The translations under genes were made by a program, and so were the position numbers. A stretch of DNA of 64,000 nucleotides from Costus lasius (taxonomy: Eukaryota > Streptophyta > Magnoliopsida > Zingiberales > Costaceae), in the NCBI GenBank assembly GCA_027563935.2, contig CM050449.1, forward strand, positions 54,515,949-54,579,948, given 5' to 3'. Under the pieces are notes generated by a model that was not told the origin of the DNA, did no database searches, and was given only the letters and a program-made list of their open reading frames with translations. Shown piece after piece: positions 37,058 to 46,878 of the stretch. Position 1 is the first letter of the stretch. Every line of letters starts with the position of its first letter.

Positions 37058-39915
37058 TGTCACATCCCGTTATCTTAACCCCAAACAAGCAACACAAGTC
37101 ATAGAGAAACAGGATGTTATCATACAAGATCGATTCACATGCTAGGTAAAACCAAGTTCAAGAAAACACGATCTGAAAATTTTCGAGAAATCCATACAAA
37201 AATCTCCACGAATCATAATTTCACAAATGTACCTGCCACCACGCAATACTTGCACTAGACATATGCAAGTCAACAGTTATATCAAAGCCACATAAAATCC
37301 ATAAAATCCATAAAGGTACCTGCCACCAGGCAATACTTGCACTAGACATATGCAAGTTCACATTTATATCAAATCCGATTGCAAAAATACCAATCGACTC
37401 AAAATGAGAACCAAAGTCACAATATCGATTTTATAAGTTCATAACTAACATCAATGATACCAAACACCGAAACCAGGCCAAAGCCCGCGGTGACACAAAA
37501 ATCAAAATCTTAAACTGCCACAACCGGCAACACAAGTTCACATAGTTCACATAGTTCGCATAGTCCAGCCACAACCGGCCCCAGATAATTAAGCACAAAA
37601 GTCTTATCACAACATCCATATAAAATGCTAACTGGTACTGCGCCCCTGCTCTACACCTGAAAATATTGAGGGGTGAGCTACACAGCCCAGTGAGTGGATA
37701 GTCTCAATCGACCATCCACAACATACAATCAAAGATACATGCAGATTATTTTAAAAAAACATTTAGCAGAACATCATGTTAACATATCACAAAAACAAAG
37801 AACAGAACTCATATAAAACAATCAGGTGTAAACTGCTAAGACATCATTGTCACCAAAGAGTAACCAGGGTTCTAGAGCTATACTCTAAACCAACTAATGA
37901 CTTAATTGACCTAGTTGTCCAGCATAATCAATAGTGACCATTATGGTCCAACCCGGCTTTGGCCTAAGCACTGGGAGAAGCCTGCAAATCACATGCAACA
38001 TATATACATGGACAGTGTGTAGACTCAAGAGGTAATCACCACCCGGTCAAGATGTGATACCTTGATCTACACCACCCCATAATCACAAAAATCTAAGCGT
38101 CTAAGAGTGATGACATCAAGAGGTGGCCCCTGTCCGACCAAGACATGGCACTTTGCGTCTTATATCACTCGTTCTCCCAAAGGGTTCCTTAACTGGACAA
38201 CACCAGACACATCTTATATCTTATTTCACAAAAGTGGACTCCTAAGTGTCAACTAAACTCTAGGATAGTCATTTTTATCACAATAATCACATCAGGCAGG
38301 CTGAACAACAACCCCCTCACATATCACAATACAGGGCTGAAATCTCCAACCCTTAACATATCACATATAGACTATCCCCTTGAGTACTCAGTTACACTTA
38401 GCCTTAGTCCTAACCATTCCATGACCACAACACATATTATTCGAAAATCACATAACCACATAATATTCGAAAATCACATAACCACATAATATTCAAAAAT
38501 CACATAATCACATAATATTCAAAAATCACATAATATTTTATAGAGTCCTTAGATTTCATGCTGATCAGTTCAGTATAATCATGCTAAGTTATCACCCAAA
38601 GTTATCAATCAATATTTCATGTCATTACTTTCTGCATACACCATTCAATTAAAAATACATAATAATACAGAAAATTCACTAAATTTCGTTCACAATTAAC
38701 ATAAATGCAGAATATCACATATTCATAGTTTTCTACTAGTTCTGATAACAAAAGACAGAAATACCCCTAGTTCAAAGTTTAAGTCATACACGAAAAGTTA
38801 TCCAAAAATTTCGTAAAAATATTCATTACGTCCCTCATGATCCCTAGATTCGTAATTTCAAGTTTTCCCCAATTTTAACTAGGAAATTTACCGAATTACC
38901 CCTAGGTCAATTTCAGTCAACAGAAACTTTTATTTCTAAAAATTCCCAAAAAAATACAGTAGAATCCTCATATACCTAATTTCATGAATATCAAGTTTTC
39001 CCCAATTTTTACCCATGCATTTGGACGTAATTTCATGAAGAAGGGTCGAAATTCTCCTTCAAGCCCTAATCTTCATGCAATTGAAATTCTAAAGCTACAT
39101 ACATGTTTAATCAAAGTCCAATTTAGGATTAAGAGTCTTAAAAACGAAAAGCCCTAATTTTCATGCAATCTAGGGTTTCGAAAATTTGGGAAAAACAAGG
39201 AAAACATGTACAATTGAAATTAAGAGATCATGCCATACTCCTATGCATTAATCTTCTCTAAAACAAGCAATGCATCCAATTTTCGTGAACTAGGTGAAGG
39301 AGAACATCCACTCACCTCAACCGTGAACACCAAGATGAAAAAAAAACTCTCTTACAAACTCGTCTAAGGCCTTGAAAGACGCCACCAATCACCCAAGAAC
39401 GCCGGCCAAGGGAGAAGAAAGAAAGGAAATTTCGCCCAAGCCTCCAAGAATCGCCCAAGCCTTCAAGAAAATCGCCAACTTCTTTGCCCTAGCCGTCCAC
39501 CTCTTAGATTTTCGATTTTTAACTTTTAAACCCGCTAACCAATTAATCCAAATAGGGTTTAACCCACTAACTAATTAATTCAAATCCATCTAATTTAAGT
39601 GCAAACCCAATAACTAATTAATTTAACCATTAACTAACAATTAACCATTCACTTAAACGAAAATCCAATAAGGATTTAATTAATATCCAATAAGGTCTAA
39701 TTAATTAACCAATAAGCTCTAATTAATTAACTTAAAATTAACAACCAATAAGCTCTAATTAATTAACTTAAAATTAACAACCAATAAGCCAGTTAATTAA
39801 CATCCAATAAGCTAGTTAATTAACATCCAATACTGCTTAACGTAATATTCACAGTCAATGATTTTATTTAAATCAAAATAATACTTACCAGGACTTAAGA
39901 TCCTTGGATCTTACA
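37058..39915 (-). repeat. 5' LTR of the Tekay element
   Basis: 2858 bases, almost identical to 29452-32309. Mismatches seen include 37235 (G against A at 29629) and 37567 (A against G at 29961). Confidence 0.95.
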
Positions 39916-40166
39916 GAAATCATGAGACTGAGATTCTGTTTATTATTCGAGTTGCGAAGTTTTATTCGATCAAAGCAATGAATCTTAAAGACTAAATTCA
40001 GAGGATGATGTATTTATCTGAAATTTTGTGCAAAAAGTTAGTGGAAAATTTCAAGAGTGATTATATTTTAGAAATTTATTTTTCATGAAAAGGCATATTT
40101 TCCATAGTAGAGTTCTTTATTCTTTCTATTTGCTTGAGGATAAGCAAAGTTTGAGCCTTATGTGTT

Positions 40167-42268
40167 TGATGACACCGAAATTTATAGTAAATTTCATCCC
40201 ATTTTATATATCTTTTGTGTCATATTTATGAACTTTTGTTTGTTTTTAACCATTATTTGTTAAATATCACGAAATCTACATAATTTCTTGTTTTTCATGA
40301 ATTTCAGGTAAAAAGTGCTATATTTTAATGGATTTTGAAGGATTCGAGCACAACAATGGATTCCAGATATCAAAACGAAGTCACACGTGAAATTTCAGAA
40401 GAATCAGAGCTTCAGAGCAAATTACGGCACCCCCGTAATGGATTTTACGATACCGTAATTACACCACAGAATTACGGTACAGCCGTAATCCCTGAGAGGT
40501 GCCGTAATTTGGGAAGATTTCAACGATAGAATTTTGTGAGATTACGGCACCGCCGTAACAATCTTTACGGTGCCGTAATGCTAGATGATTTTCCACCCGA
40601 GAGATTTCAGAGATTACGGCATTGCCGTAATGATCTTTACGAGCCATACTTTGGTCCAGAAATATACAGATGCAAATACGGAATGGCCGCAAATATTTTT
40701 ACGGGACATAATCTTGACAAATACTTCATAGAGCCAAAATTACGGCATTGCCGTAATATTCATTACGGTACCGTAATCTCATTCAAAAATGCGATTTTCA
40801 CGGGTCCGAATCTTGCGTGGACCATAACTTTTGATCCAGACCTCCAAATTGAGATCCAAAAGTTGCTGCGGACTCATATTTAAGAGGAAAAGACACACAA
40901 AGTAAAAGAAGGAATTTTATCCACTATCGAGGGAGCAATCAACAGAGAGGCATCTAGGGTTTGGCCTCACGTCGAGAGGCATAGAGGGCATCTCAGGCTG
41001 TGATTTTCACTCAGAAGCTTCACCTGGGGGAGAGGAGGACACACCAGAAGTTTTAGAGCAAAAGGAGTTCGATTGGAGGAGGAATCAATGAAAGAACGCC
41101 ACCGGCACTGTTCATACGCGTGATTACGGCTATAATTTCTATTACAGCCGTGTTGTAATGTCTATTCTCTCCTTCTTTTTGATTTCTGACGCAGTGAAAC
41201 TATGGTTGATTGTATTTCTTTCTCCATGCAAGCTTAAACATATTTTGGGACATGGGTGTAATCCCTTTGATTTTATATGATTAGATAACTTTTTATTTCG
41301 TCAAGATAATTTGGCCATGATAATTTTTCCTATGTGATTATTGTTCTAAATTTCTCCTTAGTTTACTTCTTGTCATCATATTTAGAGTTATCGCAATAAG
41401 GACCGAAAGGTGACTTGCTTGAGAATTGGAACCCTAAAATTGATAAATAGGAACTCACCGTAAGAGATTAGGTTAAAGTTCTTATTTTTTTATTTTAGTG
41501 ACGTGATTGCCATGTTGATAATTATGAACCTAGGATTAAGTTAGCGTGTCAAACGTGGAGATCTTGCACGAAAGTGAGGATTGGAACGTTGGAGAACCAT
41601 AGGTAGAACTTGTGTTCAATCTCAAATGCACAAAAGTGATCCTTGAGATTCCGCTCGAGACAATCAACTTAGAATTCAGATGCACGAAAGTGATCTTTGA
41701 ATTCTTTGATTGATGATTTACTTATCATTAGCCTGGGATAAATCTTGTGCGAAAGTGAGGATTGGTCCCTGCATGATTGTCTGCACGAAAGTGAGATAAT
41801 CCCTTTATGAAGTAAATTAAGTCTTTATCATAACAAGATTTGACTGACGACCTTTTACTCATATTTAGTCATTGAAATCAAGGTGGATGAAACCATAGTC
41901 CCAGTTCTTTCTCTGATTATCTTTTAGCGTACTTTTCTTGCATAGTTTACTTCCATTATATTCATTTTGCTTAGCTAGTGAGAAATCAATTATTTGGTAC
42001 TTAATAATAGGGTCTTTGTGGGATCGATATTTTCTTTATAACTTCGAGTATCTGTGCACTTGCGGACACTACAAGTTAGGGACAACAAGTTTTTGGAGCC
42101 ATGCCAGGGAGTGACAATAGCCCTGTATGCCAATACCTTTGGCCGCGACCCCTGAAATGAGTCTACCTGCTTGTATTTAAAAGTGTGTCCTTTCGGATCA
42201 CATCAAGTTTTTGGCGATGTTGCCGGGGATTAGTCCTAGGTACACGCCAAACAACTTGGGATACATCA
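40167..42268 (+). repeat. 3' LTR of the Asp-primed element
   Basis: TGATGACACCG...GATACATCA. The preceding purine tract is weak. It keeps more intact palindromes than the 5' LTR and has the same PBS-like copies near the end. Confidence 0.92.
40420..40785 (+). repeat. Paired-palindrome array in the 3' LTR (best copy)
   Basis: Units at about 40540, 40612, 40673 and 40738: a palindrome such as ttacggcaccgccgtaa, six bases, then ttacggtgccgtaa, then about 35 bases with cccgagagattt. A further pair starts at 40420. Confidence 0.8.
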
Positions 42269-42492
42269 CCTTTTGGCGCATCTCTCTTCTCCACCCCTCC
42301 ATCATATTAGTTTAGTCTTAAACATTGTCTAGGCAAGAGAACTTGGAGGCTTAACCTCCCTCTTGCACCTTTTGATTGTAAAGCTTTAATATTTTCTTTA
42401 AACAACTCAACCACGCCTATGTGGGATTGCTGGAATGCCTGTGTGTAACCGACATCTTCCATCAGAGTAGGACCGGTGAAGAACGGGAAGGT

Positions 42493-42516
42493 GACCCCTT
42501 CTATTCTGAAGGGGTC
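42493..42516 (+). other. LTR hairpin, copy in LTR C
   Basis: GACCCCTT, loop ctattctg, AAGGGGTC; 208 bases before the LTR end. Confidence 0.8.
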
Positions 42517-42724
42517 CACTGTAAGTCCTCTTTAAAATTCTAGTATTTTCCTTCAGCAATTTATTTCAGCAAGTAGATTAATTTTGGCTTTCCTTATAAT
42601 AATTTAAAAAACACCTATTTTCTAAATCCATTAGTTAATCTCGGTTTTCTCTATTATCCCTATTACAAAAATCTTTAAAAAAAAAAATCGTTGTTTGCAT
42701 GATCTGTGTCCTGAGCCCACATCA

Positions 42725-43993
42725 CGCTGACTATGTTAATTATATTGTTTCTGATGTTTTTCCCCCTGACTTGACTTTTCAGAGAAAGAAGAAGTTTTTA
42801 TCTGATGTGAAACATTACTTTTGGGATGAGCCATTATTGTTTCGGCGATGTGCCAATGGGATCTATAGACGGTGCATCCCAGAGGAGGAAGTCAAGGACA
42901 TTCTATTCCACTGTCATTCTTCTCCCTACGGAGGGAATGCTAGTGCCACCAAGACTGCTTTCAAGATCTTGCAATTGGGTTCTATTGGCCGACTATCTTC
43001 AAAGATGCAAGAAGCTACATCCTTAGTTGTGATCAATGCCAAAGATCTGGTGGTATATCAAAGAGGGATGAGTTACCTATGACAACAATCCTTGAAATGG
43101 AAGTTTTTGACATATGGGGGGTAGATTATATGGGTCCTTTCTCGTCATCATGTGGGAACAGGTATATTTTGGTCGTCGTTGATTATGTTTCTAAATGGGT
43201 AGAAGCTTCGGCTGAGCCCTATAATGATTCTAAGACGGTGACCAAGAAGTTGAAAAAGACAATATTCCCATGATTTGGAGTACCTCGTGTGCTCATCAGT
43301 GACGGCGGGTCCCATTTCTTAACTCAGAAGCTTGAAGCCTTACTCAGAAAATATGGAGTTAAACACAAGGTGGCCACTCCATACCATCCCCAAACCAGTG
43401 TGGTCAGGTTGCGGTATCTAATAGAGAGATAAAGGCCATTTTACAGAAGACTGTTTCTTTCTACCTCACGGACCGACTGGGCACTCAAGTTAGATGATGC
43501 ATTGTGGGCTTATAGGACAGCATTTAAGACACCCTTGGGGATGTCTCCATTTCAATTAATTTATGGCAAATCGTGTCATTTACCAGTTGAGATGGAACAT
43601 AGAGCCTTTTGGGCTATTAAATTGCTAAACTTTGATTTGCAATGTGCAGGGGAACATAGGAAGTTGCAGATGAATGAGTTGGACGAGATCCGTACCTCGG
43701 CCTGTGAGAATGCAGAATCTACAAAGAGCGAACCAAACGATGGCATGACAAGCATCTTGTCAAGAAGTTTTTCATCATGTTCCTGGTTAAAATTGTTTCC
43801 AGGGAAACTCAGAACCCGATGGTCTGGACCCTTTGTGGTCAAGGAAGTTTTGCCTCATGGTGCTGTAGAGATATGGAGCGCACGACCTGGCAGCTTCAAA
43901 GTGAATGGGCAGCGCCTCAATCCCTATTATGTGCAGGAACCTATTGAGAAGGGAGTAGCCATTAAACTCTCTGACCCTCTATTCACTGAATGA
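42725..43993 (+). pseudogene. pol: Athila-type integrase and pol end, broken
   Basis: Begins with KKKFLSDVKHYFWDEPLLFRR and the zinc His pair region (FHCHSSPYGG). The frame shifts between about 42975 and 43015; the Cys pair (CDQCQ) is read in the new frame. Core: [23 protein letters not shown], then a TGA at 43271, then LISDGGSHF and KVATPYHPQT in the same frame. A second frameshift lies near 43405. From 43502 the end of integrase is open: [20 protein letters not shown], then [20 protein letters not shown] and [12 protein letters not shown], ending at TGA (43991). RT is missing. Dead remnant; lineage fairly sure. Confidence 0.88.
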
Positions 43994-44007
43994 TAAAAGT
44001 AAACATT

Positions 44008-44054
44008 GGTCTAGCTGTTGACCTTAAACCAGCGCTTCATGGGAGGCACCCCAT
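44008..44054 (+). other. Conserved post-pol hairpin block
   Basis: GGTC/GACC (44008-44011 with 44020-44023), then ATGGG, loop AGGCAC, CCCAT (44039-44054). The outer pair is A-T where 26918-26933 has T-A. Confidence 0.75.
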
Positions 44055-44199
44055 GGATTTATCAGTTGTGTTATGTGTGGATTGGACAAACTTAATGTTC
44101 TTTGTCATGGCAAGCTTTTTATGATTTTAAATACTTCTAAGCATCTTACTGATAGTAGGAATTTTTCTGTGATTTTTCAAGAATTTTTGCTTGTTGCCG

Positions 44200-44575
44200 C
44201 AATGAACAAGACCTGGCCGTGCCGGCGGTCATGGCCGTGATCGTCTCGTCGGTGTATGGAGTATTTTTGCCGCCGTGAACATGGCATGGGGGTGTTCTGC
44301 GTCACGGGCGTGTCCGAATGCAGATGGTCTACAGAGCCAAACACGATGATGCCGTGCCCTTCGTCACGCCCGTGCCACTTGTCTGAAATTTTCTAGAGAC
44401 AAACACGGCGAAGCCGTGCTCGTCGTCATGCCCGTGCCACTTATCCTGAATTTTGCAGAGACAAACACGACGAAGCCATGCCTGTCGTCACGCCCGTGCC
44501 ACTTATCCCGGATTTTACAGAGTCATACACGGCGATGTCGTGCCCTTTGTCATGCCCGTGCTTGTATCACGGGTC
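44200..44575 (+). repeat. Paired-palindrome array, Athila fragment
   Basis: About four units of 62-70 bases (about 44333-44572) with cacggcgaagccgtg, eight bases, cacgcccgtg, then cacttatcc and a T-rich spacer ending agagacaaa. Looser units lie upstream. Same plan as the arrays of the Asp-primed element, with a different core. Confidence 0.8.
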
Positions 44576-45143
44576 TCAACTTATACAAAATGGCGGCGGC
44601 GGAAATTAGCGTTCACGCCCCATGCTCGTCCGCTGCCTCCCTTTCTCTCTTCGTCTCCGGCCTTCCAACCTTCCAGATCTGTCATCCTCCGCCATTCGGT
44701 GCTTCCACTTTGTCTTCCGCCTCTCAGTTACCCTCCAATCTGGTTTTCTGGGCGAGTCTCCGCCCGTTCGCCGGATTTTGCTGCCATCACCAGATCTCCG
44801 CTGATTTTCGCCCGATTTCGCCACCGCCGGTTGTTTGGTCTTCTCCATTGCCGGCCGCCAGTTCCCTTACCCTTCTAGCACTCCCCGTTTTCCAGATCTG
44901 CGGTTTTTGCTTGAGCTCTCTATTTTTCTCCCTCAAGCGCCACCGCTAGTTTTCTTCCAAGCTGTTGCCCGGCCACCACCGTTCCTTTTTCGCCGCTGCT
45001 GCTCCTCAGCCTTCCTCAGCTCCCTTCTGTTACCTCCGGTCGTCCAACTCGTAGCCATTCAGTCGCCGCCAATTCACCGGATTCCACCGCCAGAGTTCTT
45101 CTTTTTGTTTCGTTGCCGCCATCTCCTGCCCGTTGAATCACTC
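44576..45143 (+). other. Pyrimidine-rich spacer of the Athila fragment
   Basis: About 570 bases very rich in CCGCC and TTC runs between the palindrome array and the copia insertion. Several overlapping frames stay open (for example 44416-44949) because of composition. No family signature. Confidence 0.5.
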
Positions 45144-46858
45144 TGATAGGGTCCCCTTCAAGGGGGAGCGCAAGTGGATAAATAGCCTTTCAAGAGGGGG
45201 GCCGAAAACCCTAAACAAGGGGGCGCATGCATTTCGCTAGGGTTTCAAGAATTCAATCGCTTATGTGCTCATATGATCAACTATGATATTTCATTAGATC
45301 AAGAATGTGATCATACCAATGCCATAGATCGGATGTCGGCTTGGAAGCAAAGTTCAAAGAGAACTTCTCCAAAGGAATCGCACACAAGAAGAAGAAGGCC
45401 TACACCTTGAACGTCCCTTGTGCTAGCAAGGCTCCAAAGTATCCCTTGTCGCGTGAAGGAGTTTTGGAGATCAAGCTTGGCGAGAGCAACCTTCCTCCTC
45501 TTCTCGTCCGAATGCACTCACCTCCAAGGATGAACGTTGAGAAGAGAGGAGTGAAGTCGAGCGTTCAAAACGCTTTGGCGTTAAGGTGAAGTCGCCTTCA
45601 ATACTTTCCATAAATGGAAGAGATGAAGCTATGCGCCCATTACCGAACCAAAACGCCTAACCCCTTGAACCAAGCGTTCACCCTTGTGAACCGGTTCAAG
45701 CCACTTCAATCCATTTCAATTTGGTTCAAGAACCAAATTAAACCAGCCCAAGCCATGGTCTAGATCTCATTGAACCAATGGTTCAATATCTAACCGTTGA
45801 TCTCGTGATACTCTTGATCTCACCGATCTAGCATCAATACTCTCGATCGAAGCTTACCGATCTCAAGTCCCAATCAATCAAACATGATCAGACCAGATCT
45901 CACTTACAATCAGAGCCTCTATCCCTTTAAACTGAACCCAAACAATTCAGTCCACACGATCTGACTTAAGTAAGCCATATCATCAAATTGTGCGACCCTG
46001 AGGGTTTCCTTTAAATGTCGGTAACGATAACTTTCGTTATCACGATCAGTGAGGGGTATCTAGCAACACATCACTGTCTCCCGATATAAAGGAAAGAGTC
46101 TTCCAAGACTTCACCCAAACCACAGCACAAGTGTGAATCAACTTCACTAGGCATACATGTGTCCTTTGCCACTGGATGTTCTTATTGGACAAGCGGGTCA
46201 AGCTTGTAACTCCAATACGATGAGCATGATTAGATCAGATGAACATAGTCATCTGGGTATGGCCATACACTATCTCAATCATCTCATATAGGGGGGCCCT
46301 TTAGAACATCACACTCCTTAAACAAGGAGACGACAATCCTATGTCTATCACTAGTGCCCTAACCTGATTCAAGCTCACCATCCAAGATAGTCTATAATCA
46401 TTATGTTTCAAATGATATTGAACTACCTCAAGACAATGACAATCATCATTTAGAAACACAAGTGATCTCAAGTCAGAGGACATGTGCCACTTGGTGCTTA
46501 CAAGGATCATTCACATTGTGACAAGCAATTGAATATCCTAGTAGGGTCTGTCCAGTACATCCAATGTACCCATGAGTCTACATCTTATTCCATGCTCGAA
46601 GCATCCTATAAGATTAGAACACATATTAGTCTCAATCATATCAAGGCTGTCTCATGTTCACCAAGATATCTCGACTAAGGACATATGCATGTCAGCCTAG
46701 CTGAACAGCTTTGAGACATTATTCAGAAGTACACTTATTACAGCAGACAAGGTAGCAACCTGAATAATAACCATGCCTTTATAAACATAAGAGTTTATTA
46801 CATGATACTTTTACAATCCCAAGGCCTCAAACATTAGCCTTAAGGGCATACCCCAACA
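45144..46858 (-). repeat. 3' LTR of the copia element
   Basis: TGATAGGGTCCCC...ATACCCCAACA on the plus strand. Holds CCCCTTCAAGGGG (45153-45165) and the palindrome GTATGGCCATAC (46257-46268). Confidence 0.95.
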
Positions 46859-46870
46859 ATCTCCCACTTG
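46859..46870 (-). other. Polypurine tract of the copia element
   Basis: atctcccacttg on the plus strand, that is caagtgggagat in the element sense, next to TGTTGGGG of the 3' LTR. Confidence 0.8.
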
Positions 46871-46878
46871 CACTTAAT

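Larger units (their letters stand above)
29452..39915 (-). mobile_element. Tekay/Del-type chromovirus, nearly intact and young
   Basis: Complete 10.46-kb Ty3/gypsy element on the minus strand. Both LTRs are 2858 bases (29452-32309 and 37058-39915), with TSD gaaat (29447-29451 and 39916-39920). Primer site, gag-protease, RT-integrase-chromodomain and purine tract are all in order. The coding frame is interrupted by a single TGA. On reading I found seven mismatches between the LTRs, so the insertion is recent. The clade is assigned from the RT sequence, the long LTR and the chromodomain at the C terminus. Confidence 0.95.
23060..42268 (+). mobile_element. Non-autonomous Asp-primed LTR element (Athila-related)
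   Basis: LTRs at 23060-25163 (2104 bases) and 40167-42268 (2102 bases) with TSD ccttt (23055-23059 and 42269-42273). The primer site matches tRNA-Asp. The internal region carries a gag-like zinc knuckle and an acidic ORF but no protease, RT or integrase. It ends with the conserved GGGAGGCAACCCA block, palindrome repeats and a long AT-rich region. A Tekay element (29452-39915) is nested inside; without it this element is about 8.7 kb. It probably depended on an Athila-type partner; the shared blocks with the fragment at 42725-57170 support this. Confidence 0.9.
4597..42724 (+). mobile_element. Tandem CRM-like gypsy array: LTR-int-LTR-int-LTR
   Basis: Three LTRs (A 4597-8022, B 14458-17191, C 21918-42724) alternate with two gag-pol internal regions in the same orientation. 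Without nested insertions the LTRs are about 1592, 1557 and 1593 bases. Both internal regions start with an initiator-Met primer site and end in a short purine tract next to TGAT. The 5 bases before LTR A are ttatt and those after LTR C are cgctg, so there is no shared TSD. The left flank is copia leader and the right flank is Athila-type pol. A fusion of two separate insertions by LTR-LTR recombination explains this best. CRM lineage is inferred from the RT sequence style and from coding that runs into the LTR; Reina-type is the alternative. Confidence 0.85.
21918..42724 (+). repeat. CRM-like LTR C (interrupted by 19.2 kb)
   Basis: Starts TGATTGGGGGCC after a purine tract. It breaks at 23059 for the nested element 23060-42268 and resumes at 42274, ending GCCCACATCA at 42724. 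Net length is about 1593 bases. TATA-like box at 22673-22680. Hairpin at 42493-42516 (stem conserved, loop ctattctg). There is no primer site after it, so this is the outer 3' LTR; Athila-type pol follows directly. Confidence 0.92.

Noticed and set aside
4592..42729. A simple single insertion of the CRM-like array
   Set aside because: Flanking 5-mers ttatt and cgctg differ, and flanks belong to different elements.
42725..43993. Endogenous pararetrovirus
   Set aside because: An integrase core with Athila-type sequence is present; pararetroviruses lack it.
44416..44949. 177-codon ORF in the pyrimidine-rich spacer
   Set aside because: Several frames are open because of C/T-rich composition; no conserved motif.
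45341..45589. 82-codon plus-strand ORF, identical to one at 52763-53011
   Set aside because: Both lie antisense in the two LTRs of one copia element; identity comes from LTR duplication.
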